Source: Paraburkholderia sp. CNPSo 3274 (lineage in GTDB: Bacteria; Pseudomonadota; Gammaproteobacteria; Burkholderiales; Burkholderiaceae). From it: 64,000 nucleotides of DNA. Positions 46,839 through 57,712 of the stretch are shown piece after piece; within the stretch, counting starts at the first letter, position 1, and each line of letters starts with the position of its first letter. The notes below the pieces were generated by a model, which was not told where the DNA came from, searched no databases, and was given only the letters and a program-made list of their open reading frames with translations. Position numbers and translations under genes: made by a program. The DNA lies in NCBI RefSeq assembly GCF_024206475.1, contig NZ_JAMBPR010000041.1, positions 17,474-81,473 of the forward strand. Reading direction: 5' to 3'.

Positions 46839-47321
46839 ATGAAAAAGGTTTCCGTCTGCTTCGTTTGTCTTGGCAATATCTGCCGCTCGCCCACGGCCGA
46901 GGCCGTGATGCTGCGCCTCGTGGATGAAGCGGGGCTGGCGGGGCGCGTCGAGGTCGATTCGGCGGGGACGGGTGACTGGCACATCGGCGAGGCGCCCGAC
47001 GAGCGCGCTCAGCGCGCGGGCGGTCTGCGCGGCTACGCGCTCGCGCCGTTGCGCGCCCGGCAGATCGCCGCCGAAGATTTTCGCCGTTTCGACCTGATCG
47101 TGGCGATGGACTACGCCAATGTCACCGCGCTTCACGGCGTCTGCCCGGCGAGCGAGCGCGACAAGATCCGCCTGCTGATGGAATTCGCGCCGCTGGCCGA
47201 AGCGCGGGTAGTGGTCGACCCCTATTTCGGCGGCGATGCGGGCTTCGAAATGGTGCTCGATCAATGCGAGGCCGCCTGTGCGGGTCTGCTCGCCGCATTG
47301 CGTCCGCAACTGGCGGATTGA
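46839..47321 (+). CDS. Low-molecular-weight protein tyrosine phosphatase
   Basis: 160 residues. The P-loop VCLGNICRSP has nucleophile Cys10 and Arg16, and the general acid Asp127 is in VVDPYF. The family dephosphorylates phosphotyrosine on cytosolic proteins; in exopolysaccharide loci it pairs with a BY-kinase, but none lies here. The position next to iscR is common in betaproteobacteria. The gene ends 154 bp before iscR and shares no clear terminator with it. Confidence 0.94.
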   Translation: MKKVSVCFVCLGNICRSPTAEAVMLRLVDEAGLAGRVEVDSAGTGDWHIGEAPDERAQRAGGLRGYALAPLRARQIAAEDFRRFDLIVAMDYANVTALHGVCPASERDKIRLLMEFAPLAEARVVVDPYFGGDAGFEMVLDQCEAACAGLLAALRPQLAD

Positions 47322-47406
47322 AATGAGCGGCGCGACTCTGCCGGATGCAGAAATCGCGTCATTTTTGCGATTCGCTGCGCGCCTAATAACCCAATTGGCG
47401 ACGTTG

Positions 47407-47458
47407 ATACTTGACTAAACTAGTCATGTATTTATACTTGACGAAAATTGTCGAGAAT
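47407..47458 (+). promoter_or_regulatory. iscR promoter with two IscR type-1 boxes
   Basis: -35 TTGACT (47411-47416), 16-nt spacer, -10 TATACT (47433-47438). Two 25-bp sequences fit the type-1 IscR site: 47407-47431 (ATACTTGACT, then AAACTAGTCATGTAT) and 47434-47458 (ATACTTGACG, then AAAATTGTCGAGAAT). The first covers the -35, the second the -10 and start point, so [2Fe-2S]-IscR should repress its own operon. Confidence 0.9.
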
Positions 47459-47475
47459 TGCGGTTCCCATACATC

Positions 47476-48009
47476 ATGAGACTCACCACCAAAGGCCGTT
47501 TCGCCGTCACGGCGATGATTGACCTGGCACTGCGCCAGGAGCAGGGCCCGGTGACGCTTGCGGGTATCAGCCAGCGGCAACACATCTCGCTGTCGTACCT
47601 CGAACAGCTGTTCGGCAAGCTGCGCCGTCATGAAATCGTCGAGTCGGTCCGTGGGCCGGGCGGCGGGTACAACCTCGCGCGCCGCGCGGAGGACGTCACG
47701 GTCGCGGACATCATTATTGCCGTGGACGAGCCGCTCGACGCCACCCAGTGCGGCGGCAAAGGCGCCTGCGAGGGCACCAAGCAGCACGACGGTCACTGCA
47801 TGACGCACGAACTCTGGTCGACGCTGAACCAGAAAATGGTCGAGTACCTCGATTCCGTATCGCTCAAGGATCTGGTGGACAAGCAGCGCGCCCGCGAAGG
47901 CGCCGCGCCCGCCGTCCTGCGCGACCGCCGCGCCGAGGCGCCGGCGGTGGAGCCGGTCAGGGCGGTGCCGCTGGGTCCGAACTCGATCTTCAACATGGCG
48001 GGTTCGTAA
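47476..48009 (+). CDS. iscR: Fe-S cluster-responsive regulator IscR (Rrf2 family)
   Basis: 177 residues from ATG 47476 (MRLTTKGRFAVTAMIDLAL). A winged helix is followed by the cluster-binding loop CGGKGACEGTKQHDGHC and CMTHELW. The three Cys are spaced X5 and X9, while E. coli IscR has X5 and X5, so the loop is four residues longer. A TTG six codons upstream is not a plausible start because it lies in the second IscR box. IscR represses isc when its [2Fe-2S] is present. The C-terminal 25 residues are Ala/Arg-rich. Confidence 0.97.
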   Translation: MRLTTKGRFAVTAMIDLALRQEQGPVTLAGISQRQHISLSYLEQLFGKLRRHEIVESVRGPGGGYNLARRAEDVTVADIIIAVDEPLDATQCGGKGACEGTKQHDGHCMTHELWSTLNQKMVEYLDSVSLKDLVDKQRAREGAAPAVLRDRRAEAPAVEPVRAVPLGPNSIFNMAGS

Positions 48010-48089
48010 GTCCTTCGAGCGCCGACAGAACGCCGCAGTTTGCAAAACAGACAGTACAGCGCAGCACACAAGATTCCCCGGAGCGATAG

Positions 48090-49313
48090 ATGAATAACGA
48101 CATTCCCCACCTGCCCATTTACATGGACTACAGCGCGACGACCCCCGTCGACCCGCGCGTGGTGGACAAGATGATTCCGTATCTGCGCGAGCAGTTCGGC
48201 AATCCGGCGTCGCGCAGCCACGCCTATGGCTGGGATGCGGAGCGCGCGGTCGAAGAAGCGCGCGAGCAGGTCGCCGCGCTCGTCAACGCCGACCCGCGCG
48301 AAATCATCTGGACCTCCGGCGCGACCGAATCGGACAACCTCGCGATCAAGGGCGCCGCGCACTTCTACAAGAGTAAGGGCAAGCACCTCATCACGGTGAA
48401 GACCGAGCACAAGGCCGTGCTCGACACCTGCCGCGAGCTCGAGCGCGAAGGCTACGAAGTCACGTATCTGGACGTCAAGGACGATGGTCTGATCGACCTC
48501 GAAGCGTTCAAGGCCGCGCTGCGCCCCGACACAATCCTCGTTTCCGTCATGCACGTGAACAACGAGATCGGCGTGATCCAGGACATCGCGACGATCGGCG
48601 AAATCTGCCGCGAGAAGGGCATCATTTTCCACGTCGACGCTGCGCAGTCCACGGGCAAGGCGCCCATCGACCTGCAAAAGCTCAAGGTCGACCTGATGTC
48701 GTTCTCGGCGCACAAGACCTACGGCCCGAAGGGCATTGGCGCGCTGTACGTGCGCCGCAAGCCGCGCGTGCGCATCGAAGCGCAGATGCACGGTGGCGGC
48801 CACGAGCGCGGCATGCGCTCGGGCACGCTGGCCACGCACCAGATCGTCGGCATGGGCGAAGCGTTCCGCATCGCGCGTGAAGAGATGGCCACGGAAAACG
48901 AGCGCGTGCGCATGCTGCGCGACAAGCTCCTGCGCGGCCTGAAGGAAATCGAAGAGACCTACGTGAACGGCGACATGGAACAGCGTGTCCCGCACAACCT
49001 GAACATCAGCTTCAACTTCGTCGAAGGCGAGTCGCTGATCATGGCGGTGAAGGACGTGGCGGTGTCGTCGGGTTCGGCGTGCACCTCTGCATCGCTCGAG
49101 CCGTCGTACGTGCTGCGCGCGCTCGGCCGCAACGACGAGCTGGCGCATAGCTCGATCCGCTTCACGGTGGGCCGTTTCACGACGGAACAGGACGTGGACT
49201 ACGTGATCAACCTGCTGAAGACGAAGATCGCCAAGCTGCGCGAGCTTTCGCCGCTGTGGGAAATGCACCAGGACGGCATTGACCTGTCGACCATCCAGTG
49301 GGCAGCGCACTAA
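48090..49313 (+). CDS. iscS: Cysteine desulfurase IscS
   Basis: 407 residues. The PLP Lys209 is in SAHKTYGPKG and the persulfide Cys331 in SSGSACTSASLEPS, matching Lys206 and Cys328 of E. coli. It takes sulfur from cysteine and delivers it to IscU, to tRNA thiolation and to other acceptors. It is the second gene of the isc operon, 80 bp after iscR. Confidence 0.98.
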   Translation: MNNDIPHLPIYMDYSATTPVDPRVVDKMIPYLREQFGNPASRSHAYGWDAERAVEEAREQVAALVNADPREIIWTSGATESDNLAIKGAAHFYKSKGKHLITVKTEHKAVLDTCRELEREGYEVTYLDVKDDGLIDLEAFKAALRPDTILVSVMHVNNEIGVIQDIATIGEICREKGIIFHVDAAQSTGKAPIDLQKLKVDLMSFSAHKTYGPKGIGALYVRRKPRVRIEAQMHGGGHERGMRSGTLATHQIVGMGEAFRIAREEMATENERVRMLRDKLLRGLKEIEETYVNGDMEQRVPHNLNISFNFVEGESLIMAVKDVAVSSGSACTSASLEPSYVLRALGRNDELAHSSIRFTVGRFTTEQDVDYVINLLKTKIAKLRELSPLWEMHQDGIDLSTIQWAAH

Positions 49314-49406
49314 AGCCGCGCAGTCATCAGCGAATAACGAACCGGCCGCAGCGCAATGAGCAGTCAACTGCGTGCAGCGCGGCCAACGAATTGAAGGAGT
49401 GTGATC

Positions 49407-49811
49407 ATGGCATATAGCGACAAGGTTCTGGACCACTACGAAAACCCGCGTAACGTTGGCTCGTTCTCGAAGGACGACGACGCAGTGGGCACCGGCATGG
49501 TCGGCGCGCCGGCGTGCGGCGACGTGATGAAGCTGCAGATTCGCGTGGGCGCGGACGGCGTGATCGAAGACGCGAAGTTCAAGACCTACGGCTGCGGCTC
49601 GGCGATCGCTTCGAGTTCGCTCGTGACCGAGTGGGTGAAGGGCAAGACGCTCGACCAGGCGCTCGACATCAAGAACACGCAGATCGCCGAAGAACTGGCG
49701 CTGCCGCCGGTGAAGATCCACTGCTCGATTCTCGCGGAAGACGCGATCAAGGCAGCGGTAGCGGACTATCGCCAGCGTCACACGACCGAAGCGAAGGCCG
49801 ACGCGGCGTAA
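49407..49811 (+). CDS. iscU: Fe-S cluster assembly scaffold IscU
   Basis: 134 residues, MAYSDKVLDHYENPRNVG. The three ligand Cys are Cys37 (APACGD), Cys63 (YGCGSA) and Cys106 (IHCSI). LPPVK (99-103) is the HscA recognition motif. AAGGAG lies 7 nt before ATG 49407; the GTG two codons earlier is too close to it. It builds [2Fe-2S] and passes it on with HscA/HscB. Confidence 0.98.
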   Translation: MAYSDKVLDHYENPRNVGSFSKDDDAVGTGMVGAPACGDVMKLQIRVGADGVIEDAKFKTYGCGSAIASSSLVTEWVKGKTLDQALDIKNTQIAEELALPPVKIHCSILAEDAIKAAVADYRQRHTTEAKADAA

Positions 49812-49952
49812 AGCGCAGCAGCGGATGCAGGACGGCGCCGGACCCACAGGTGCGGCGCTTTGGGACTAACGATTCTGGATGCAGCAGGGTTGCGTCGCGA
49901 CGCAAGGGACGGCGAAAGCCCAACCGGCGGCGCGAGGCGCGGCGAAGATGCT

Positions 49953-50276
49953 ATGGCAATTACGTTGACTGAAAAAGCGGCACAGCACGTGCAAAAGTAC
50001 CTGAGCCGTCGCGGCAAGGGCGTGGGCCTGCGTCTTGGCGTGCGCACGACGGGCTGCTCGGGGCTCGCGTACAAGCTCGAGTACGTTGACGAACTCGCGG
50101 CTGAGGACAACGTCTTCGAGAGCCACGGCGTGAAGGTCATCGTCGACCCGAAGAGTCTGGCCTATATCGACGGCACGCAGCTCGACTTCGTGCGCGAAGG
50201 CCTGAACGAAGGCTTCCGGTTCAACAACCCGAATGTGAAGGACGAGTGCGGCTGCGGCGAGTCCTTCCGCGTTTGA
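49953..50276 (+). CDS. iscA: Iron-sulfur carrier protein IscA
   Basis: 107 residues starting MAITLTEKAAQHVQKYL with the three conserved Cys at 35 (TTGCSG), 99 and 101 (CGCG). A-type carrier that receives clusters or iron and hands them to apo-proteins. In-frame codons upstream (from 49860) are not conserved. It is followed by a terminator that splits the isc genes in two. Confidence 0.97.
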   Translation: MAITLTEKAAQHVQKYLSRRGKGVGLRLGVRTTGCSGLAYKLEYVDELAAEDNVFESHGVKVIVDPKSLAYIDGTQLDFVREGLNEGFRFNNPNVKDECGCGESFRV

Positions 50277-50293
50277 GCCCGCGTAGAGCGGTG

Positions 50294-50318
50294 AAAAGGC
50301 GGCCTGTGCCGCCTTTTT
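50294..50318 (+). terminator. Terminator inside the isc cluster
   Basis: AAAAGGCGGC / GCCGCCTTTT (50294-50303, 50308-50317), loop CTGT, followed by a T-run. It lies between iscA and hscB, so expression of hscB-hscA-fdx-iscX may be lower than that of iscRSUA. Confidence 0.85.
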
Positions 50319-50384
50319 GATTTTGACGGCCGCGGCTGTTAGTCCCTCTCAGCCCCTCATAGCCCCACAAGAACGTTCCAGCCG

Positions 50385-50933
50385 ATGAGCACGCCTTCCA
50401 CGCCTTCCCGGTCGCTCTCCGACAGCCACTTCGTGCTGTTCGGCCTGCCCGAGCAGTTCGCGATCGACGCGAACGCGCTCGACCATGCCTGGCGCACGGT
50501 GCAGGCGCAGGTGCATCCCGATCGCTTCGCCGCGGCGGGCGAGGCGCAAAAGCGCATCGCCATGCAATGGGCCACGCGCACGAACGAGGCGTATCAGACG
50601 CTGCGCGATCCGCTCAAGCGCGCGAAGTATCTGCTGCATCTGCGCGGCATCGACGTTGGCGCGGAGAACAACACCGCGATGGAGCCCGCGTTCCTCATGC
50701 AGCAGATGGAGTGGCGCGAGGCGATCGAAGACGCGGTCGGCGCGAAGAACATCGATGCGCTCGATGCGCTCGCGGGCGAGCTGCGCGACGACGAACGCGT
50801 GCGCTTCACGAAGCTCGCGGCGCTGCTCGACAGCGGCTCGAACCAGCCCGCGGCCGAGGCGGTGCGCCAGCTCATGTTCATCGAGCGCGTGGCGGGCGAG
50901 ATCGACTCGCAGATCGAGCGGCTCGAAGGCTGA
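50385..50933 (+). CDS. hscB: Fe-S assembly co-chaperone HscB
   Basis: 182 residues with an N-terminal J-domain (HPD, residues 44-46) and a C-terminal three-helix domain that binds IscU. It stimulates the HscA ATPase and brings IscU to it. No close promoter was identified; it lies 108 bp past the iscA stop, beyond the terminator. Confidence 0.95.
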   Translation: MSTPSTPSRSLSDSHFVLFGLPEQFAIDANALDHAWRTVQAQVHPDRFAAAGEAQKRIAMQWATRTNEAYQTLRDPLKRAKYLLHLRGIDVGAENNTAMEPAFLMQQMEWREAIEDAVGAKNIDALDALAGELRDDERVRFTKLAALLDSGSNQPAAEAVRQLMFIERVAGEIDSQIERLEG

Positions 50934-50996
50934 AACTGAGCGCTGAAACGGATATCGGGCGCTCGCGCCCATCAGGTTAAAAAGCAGATTACACAG

Positions 50997-52868
<1,872 letters not shown>

Positions 52869-53040
52869 AGGCGCGGCTAAAACCTCAACAGCTTAAAGGC
52901 GAACGCGTCGTTAGCAAACGGCGCTCGCGTGCGTGCTTTCCCGATGTGGCAGAGCGCGCACCAACAGTAGAATGGGCACATGCCGCCGTCGGAGGCGGGG
53001 CATGCGCCCGATATGAAAGTTATTGGATACGGAAATCACA

Positions 53041-53382
53041 ATGCCTCAAATCGTGGTGCTGCCCCATGTCGAACTGTGCCCTGAAGGCGCGGTCATCGAC
53101 GCCAAGCCGGGTGAGAGCGTGTGCGACGCGCTGCTCGAACACGGCATCGAAATCGAGCACGCATGTGAAAAGTCGTGCGCCTGCACGACCTGTCACGTGA
53201 TCGTGCGCGAGGGTTTCGATGCGCTCGTGCCTTCCGAGGAAGACGAAGACGATCTCCTCGACAAGGCGTGGGGCCTCGAGCCGACGTCGCGGCTGTCGTG
53301 TCAGGCCATCGTGCCCGAGAACGACGACCTGGTGGTCGAGATTCCGCGTTACTCGATCAACCACGCGAAGGAAAACCACTGA
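53041..53382 (+). CDS. fdx: [2Fe-2S] ferredoxin of the ISC system
   Basis: 113 residues from ATG 53041 (MPQIVVLPHVELCPEG). Cluster ligands are Cys42, Cys48, Cys51 and Cys87, with an extra Cys46 as in E. coli Fdx. It supplies electrons to IscS/IscU. GGAA precedes the ATG. An in-frame TTG six codons upstream is not needed. Confidence 0.97.
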   Translation: MPQIVVLPHVELCPEGAVIDAKPGESVCDALLEHGIEIEHACEKSCACTTCHVIVREGFDALVPSEEDEDDLLDKAWGLEPTSRLSCQAIVPENDDLVVEIPRYSINHAKENH

Positions 53383-53412
53383 GCCATTGAACATCAGGAG
53401 GAGCGCGCAGCC

Positions 53413-53610
53413 ATGAAATGGACCGATACGCAGGACATCGCGATGGCCTTGACGGACACCCATCCAGAAGTGGATCCGCAGTATGTGCGCTTCACTGATC
53501 TGCACCGCTGGATCACCCAGCTCGACGGTTTCGACGACGACCCCGAGCGCTCGAACGAAAAGATTCTCGAAGCGATCCAGGCCGCGTGGATCGAAGACGC
53601 GGACTACTGA
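53413..53610 (+). CDS. iscX: Fe-S cluster assembly protein IscX
   Basis: 65 residues, MKWTDTQDIAMALTDTHPEVDP, with the acidic tail (WIEDADY) of IscX/YfhJ. It binds IscS and iron and tunes cluster assembly. AGGAGG precedes the ATG, and it lies 30 bp after fdx. Last gene of the cluster. Confidence 0.96.
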   Translation: MKWTDTQDIAMALTDTHPEVDPQYVRFTDLHRWITQLDGFDDDPERSNEKILEAIQAAWIEDADY

Positions 53611-53640
53611 TTCCCGGCACGCCCCGGGAAGCAGACGAGA

Positions 53641-53677
53641 AAAAGGCGATTTGCCAATACGGCAAATCGCCTTTTTT
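53641..53677. terminator. Bidirectional terminator after iscX
   Basis: A 15-bp perfect stem (53641-53655 and 53661-53675), AAAAGGCGATTTGCC on one arm, loop AATAC, with T-rich ends on both strands. It suits convergent iscX and the glycine-zipper gene. Confidence 0.95.
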
Positions 53678-53701
53678 ATTGCGCTGCCAGCTTCGGCGCA
53701 A

Positions 53702-54448
53702 TCAACCCGCGACCAGCGTGCCGTTCTCTACACGTACGCGCTCGCCTTGCTGGAACGGCGGCGCATCGTGATACGTGAAGTAGCGCGTCTTGCCGTTCTC
53801 CATGCGCACACGCACCGAATAACTCGTCGTGCTGCGCAGGTGTTTTTCGACCGAGTTGCCCGCGAAGCCGCCACCCAGTGCGCCAAGCAGCGTCATGGCC
53901 GTGCGGCCGTTACCCGAGCCGAACTGGTTGCCGACCACGCCACCCGCCACCGCGCCGCCTACTGCGCCGATACCGGTGCCGTGGCCTTCATGCTTGACCT
54001 CGGAAATCGCGACGACCGTGCCGCACGTCGAACACGCGGGCTGGGCGGGCGGCGCTTCCTGCGCGTATTGCTGCTGCGAAGGCTGCGAAGGCTGCGGCGA
54101 CTGGGCAGGCTGTTGACCATACTGCTGCGCCGGGGCGACGGGCACGGCCGCTTGCTCTTGAGCCTGTGGCGGCGCCGGTTGCGGCTCGGCGGGCGCATCC
54201 TGGCCGTTCTGCGCATACTGCGAGGCCTGCACCGGCTTTGTCGAGTCGACCGCCGGCGGCTGTGAAGCCGTCATGGCCGTCTGGCCCGTCTGAACCTGGG
54301 CACTTTGTTCGGTGGTGCTGGAAGCTTTCGGGAAAACGCCGGTGATGGCCGCAGTGGCCGCAAGGCTCGCGACGATGACGGCTGCCGCCGCGGTTGCGAT
54401 CAGCGGATGGAGGCGGCGTTTCGGTGTGGTCGGATCGGTTGTGTTCAT
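53702..54448 (-). CDS. Glycine-zipper 2TM-domain membrane protein
   Basis: 248 residues. TM segment near the N-terminus (HPLIATAAAAVIVASLAATAA), then a long Gln/Pro/Ala-rich linker (about 45-140), CSTCGTV, and a glycine zipper GTGIGAVGGAVAGGVVGNQF followed by LLGALGGGFAGNSVEK. The C-terminus resembles the SH3-like tail of the SlyB/PcP-lipoprotein group, but there is no lipobox. It is probably envelope-anchored; its role is unknown. GGAG precedes the ATG at 54448. Longer in-frame starts lack a ribosome site. Confidence 0.8.
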   Translation of the reverse strand: MNTTDPTTPKRRLHPLIATAAAAVIVASLAATAAITGVFPKASSTTEQSAQVQTGQTAMTASQPPAVDSTKPVQASQYAQNGQDAPAEPQPAPPQAQEQAAVPVAPAQQYGQQPAQSPQPSQPSQQQYAQEAPPAQPACSTCGTVVAISEVKHEGHGTGIGAVGGAVAGGVVGNQFGSGNGRTAMTLLGALGGGFAGNSVEKHLRSTTSYSVRVRMENGKTRYFTYHDAPPFQQGERVRVENGTLVAG

Positions 54449-54753
54449 GACAGGCTCCGTCTTTGGCAGAGTTGGCTCTCTTGTGAGGCCCAGTTTGAGC
54501 CAATCCAATTCTGTGGGCGTTTCAATTTGTAACCCCGCGCAGTGAGTGCGGGCAGACGCTAAGGGCGCGGCCGTCGCGCAGCGTTGCACAGCGCGGTTTT
54601 CCACACGGACGCAACTGACGTACCCGTCCCGGCCGTTGCGCTCGCCGCCAGATTTTACCGATGGTTACAAACGTGTGCGCCGAGATGCCACAAAGAAACG
54701 GGGCGCATACGGTATGAACCGCATGCGCCCCGTCATGTCAGGCAATGTTCCGC
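54449..54753. other. Intergenic region with lysS terminator
   Basis: Between the glycine-zipper gene and lysS. It holds the lysS terminator: stem ACGGGGCGCAT/ATGCGCCCCGT (54698-54708, 54723-54733) with an inner CGGT/ACCG stem, and a T-rich stretch on the minus strand. No other gene or clear promoter was seen. Confidence 0.8.
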
Positions 54754-56289
54754 TCAGTCTTCGCGGCGCAGATGCGGGAAGAGGATCACGTCGCGGATGC
54801 TTGCGCTGTCCGTGAGTAGCATGATCAGACGGTCGATGCCGATGCCGCAGCCGCCCGTCGGAGGCATGCCGTATTCGAGCGCGCGGATGTAGTCGGCGTC
54901 GTAGAACATCGCTTCTTCGTCGCCGGCGTCCTTTTGTTCGACCTGCTTCTTGAAGCGCGCGGCCTGGTCTTCCGGATCGTTCAGTTCCGAGAAGCCGTTG
55001 GCGATCTCGCGGCCCGTGATGAACAGCTCGAAGCGCTCGGTGATGCCCGGCAGCGTGTCCGAGGCGCGCGCGAGCGGCGAGACTTCGACGGGGTAGTCGA
55101 TGATGTAGGTCGGCTCCCACAGCTGCGACTCGGCCGTCTCTTCGAAGAGCGCCAGTTGGAGCGAGCCCACCCCCGCGTTCAGGAACGCCGGCTGGTTTGC
55201 GTCCACGCCGAACTTCTTGAGTTCAGCGCGCAGGAAGGCGGCTTCGGCGAGCTGCTCGTTCGTGTATTGCGGCGCGTACTTCTGGATCGCCTGCACGATC
55301 GTCAAGCGATGGAACGGCTTCGAGAGGTCGAGTTCGCGGCCCTGATACGTCAGCACGGCGGTGCCGCTCGCGTCGATGGCGGCCTGGCGGATCAGCTGCT
55401 CGGTGAAGTCCATGAGCCACGTGTAGTCGGTGTACGCGGCGTAGAACTCCATCATCGTAAATTCCGGATTGTGACGCGGCGAAACGCCTTCGTTACGGAA
55501 ATTCCGGTTGATCTCGAACACGCGTTCGAAGCCGCCCACGACCAGGCGCTTGAGATACAGCTCGGGCGCGATGCGCATGAACATCTGCATGTCGAGCGCA
55601 TTGTGGTGCGTGACGAACGGCTTCGCAGCCGCGCCGCCCGGGATCGGGTGCAGCATCGGCGTTTCGACTTCCATGAAGCCCGAGTCGGCCATGAAGCGGC
55701 GCACCGAGGAGATCGCCTTCGTGCGCGCGACGAAGGTATCGCGCGCTTCGGGCGTGACGATCAGGTCGACGTAGCGCTGGCGGTAGCGCATTTCCTGGTC
55801 CGAGAGGCCGTGGAACTTGTCCGGCAGCGGACGCAGCGACTTCGAGAGCAGGCGCAGTTCCGTGCAGCGCACCGACAGCTCGCCCTTGTTGGTGCGAAAC
55901 AACACACCCTTGGCCGCGACGATGTCACCGAGGTCCCACTTCTTGAACGCGTCGTAGGTTGCTTCGCCCACGTCGGCGGGCGTGATGAAGAACTGGATCT
56001 GGCCCGAGCCGTCGCGCACCGTGGCGAAGCTCGCCTTGCCCATCACGCGCTTGAGCATCATGCGGCCTGCGATCGACACTTCGAGCGGCCTGGCTTCGAG
56101 CGCTTCCTTGTCGGTGTCGGCGTAGTCGCGCGCCAGGTCGGCGGCGTGGTGGGTGGGGCGGAAGTCGTTCGGATAGGCGACGCCTGCCTCGCGCAGCGCG
56201 CGCAGTTTCTCGCGGCGCTCGGCGATGATCTGGTTGTCGTCGAGTTCGGGCGCGGCGCTGGGCGCGTTCTGCTGGGTCGGTTCGGTCAT
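54754..56289 (-). CDS. lysS: Lysyl-tRNA synthetase (class II)
   Basis: 511 residues. OB-fold N-domain and class II core: motif 2 FRNEGVSPRHNPEFTMMEFYAAY, motif 3 GCGIGIDRLIMLLT. It charges tRNA-Lys in the cytosol. Start is MTEPTQQNAP at ATG 56289; the open frame extends upstream, but the family N-terminus begins here. It is downstream of prfB, as in E. coli, where prfB and lysS are neighbours in one operon. Confidence 0.97.
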   Translation of the reverse strand: MTEPTQQNAPSAAPELDDNQIIAERREKLRALREAGVAYPNDFRPTHHAADLARDYADTDKEALEARPLEVSIAGRMMLKRVMGKASFATVRDGSGQIQFFITPADVGEATYDAFKKWDLGDIVAAKGVLFRTNKGELSVRCTELRLLSKSLRPLPDKFHGLSDQEMRYRQRYVDLIVTPEARDTFVARTKAISSVRRFMADSGFMEVETPMLHPIPGGAAAKPFVTHHNALDMQMFMRIAPELYLKRLVVGGFERVFEINRNFRNEGVSPRHNPEFTMMEFYAAYTDYTWLMDFTEQLIRQAAIDASGTAVLTYQGRELDLSKPFHRLTIVQAIQKYAPQYTNEQLAEAAFLRAELKKFGVDANQPAFLNAGVGSLQLALFEETAESQLWEPTYIIDYPVEVSPLARASDTLPGITERFELFITGREIANGFSELNDPEDQAARFKKQVEQKDAGDEEAMFYDADYIRALEYGMPPTGGCGIGIDRLIMLLTDSASIRDVILFPHLRRED

Positions 56290-56500
56290 GATGGCTCGGA
56301 GTTCTTTGATTCGCAGGTGTTTCGGCGAGTTTTCGGGGCGGCGGCCCCGGCATGGTCCTTCGCGGGACACGGCGCGCATCGCGCGCAGATAAGCGGACTT
56401 CGGTTCCTGCTGCGCGTCGCACACCTCGCAGTCGAAGCGGGCGGCGCAGCAGGAGAGGGCGGCATGCGGTGTTCTGCAGCGCCCGCGGCGTGCGGGAAGC

Positions 56501-57605
56501 TTATACGCCCTGTTTCAGGCTCGCGCTGATGAAGGCGTCGAGATCGCCGTCGAGCACGGCCTTGGTGTTGCTGATTTCGACGTTGGTGCGCAGATCCTTG
56601 ATACGGCTGTTGTCGAGCACGTAGGAGCGGATCTGGTGGCCCCAGCCCACGTCCGACTTGCCCGCTTCGAGCTTGTCCTGTTCCGACTGGCGCTTGCGCA
56701 TTTCGGCTTCGTACAGGCGCGACTTCAGCATGGCCATGGCTTCGGCGCGATTGCGGTGCTGCGATCGGTCGTTCTGGCACTGCACGACGATGCCCGACGG
56801 GACGTGCGTGATACGCACGGCAGAGTCGGTCTTGTTGATGTGCTGACCGCCCGCGCCCGACGCGCGATACGTGTCGATGCGCAGATCGGCCGGATTGACT
56901 TCGATCTCGAACGAGTCGTCGATTTCCGGATACACGAACACCGACGAGAACGACGTATGACGGCCGCCCGACGAGTCGAACGGCGACTTGCGCACGAGGC
57001 GGTGAATGCCGGTTTCGGTACGCAGAAAGCCGTAGGCGTATTCGCCTTCGACCTTGATCGTCGCGCTCTTGATGCCGGCCACGTCGCCTTCGGATTCTTC
57101 GAGCACTTCGGTCTTGAAGCCTTTGCGCTCGCAGTAGCGCACGTACTGGCGCAGCAGCATGGACGCCCAGTCGCAGGCCTCGGTGCCGCCGGCGCCGGCC
57201 TGGATGTCGATGAACGCGTTGTTCGGATCGGCCGGGTTCGCGAACATGCGGCGAAACTCGACGTCGGCGACGCGCGCTTCGATCGCCTGAGCGTCGGTTT
57301 CGATGGCGACGAGCGTGTCCTCATCGCCTTCTTCGCGGGCCATCTCGAAGAGATCCTGAGTGTCGCGCGTGTCGTTCTCGATGCCGTCGAGCACGTGCAC
57401 CACGCCCTCGAGCAGCTTCTTTTCCTTGCCGAGACCCTGGGCGTGCTTGGAGTCGTTCCAGACGTTGGGGTCTTCGAGTTCGCTGTTGACTTCGACGAGC
57501 CGTCGGGCTTTTACATCGTAGTCAAAGATACCCCCGTAGCTCGCCCGCGCGCGTGCGCAGGTCCGCCAAAAGGGCTTCGATCGCGTTGAGACGTTCCGCT
57601 TCCAT
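56501..57605 (-). CDS. prfB: Peptide chain release factor 2 (programmed +1 frameshift)
   Basis: About 367 residues as join of 57605-57525 and 57523-56501 on the minus strand. The first 27 codons (MEAERLNAIEALLADL ... RGYL) end at an in-frame TGA (57524-57522); a +1 shift at CTTTGA continues as DYDVKARR. This is the classic RF2 autoregulation. SPF (in KSPFDSSGG) reads TGA/TAA and GGQ (in GAGGQHIN) triggers hydrolysis. The gene is intact, not a pseudogene. It is followed by lysS. Confidence 0.97.
57521..57538 (-). promoter_or_regulatory. prfB frameshift signal
   Basis: On the minus strand TACGGGGGTATCTTTGAC: an SD-like GGGGG, then the slip codon CTT and TGA-C, as in E. coli. Low RF2 lets the ribosome slip +1 past the TGA and make more RF2. 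Confidence 0.95.
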
Positions 57606-57636
57606 TTGTGTCGTGATCCGGCGTGTAAAACATTGA

Positions 57637-57642
57637 ATTATA
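57637..57642 (-). promoter_or_regulatory. -10 element of prfB
   Basis: TATAAT on the minus strand, about 32 nt above the prfB ATG. A TTGATC (57657-57662) is nearby but only 14 nt away, too close for an optimal -35. Confidence 0.55.
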
Positions 57643-57712
57643 GCCGATTGGACCCGGATCAAGGGCGGCGCGGGCTGTTCGGGCGGCCCGCACTCCGGAG
57701 CTCAAAGCGGGT

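Noticed and set aside
56501..57403. prfB as a truncated gene or pseudogene
   Set aside because: The missing N-terminus is encoded upstream across a conserved programmed +1 frameshift signal.
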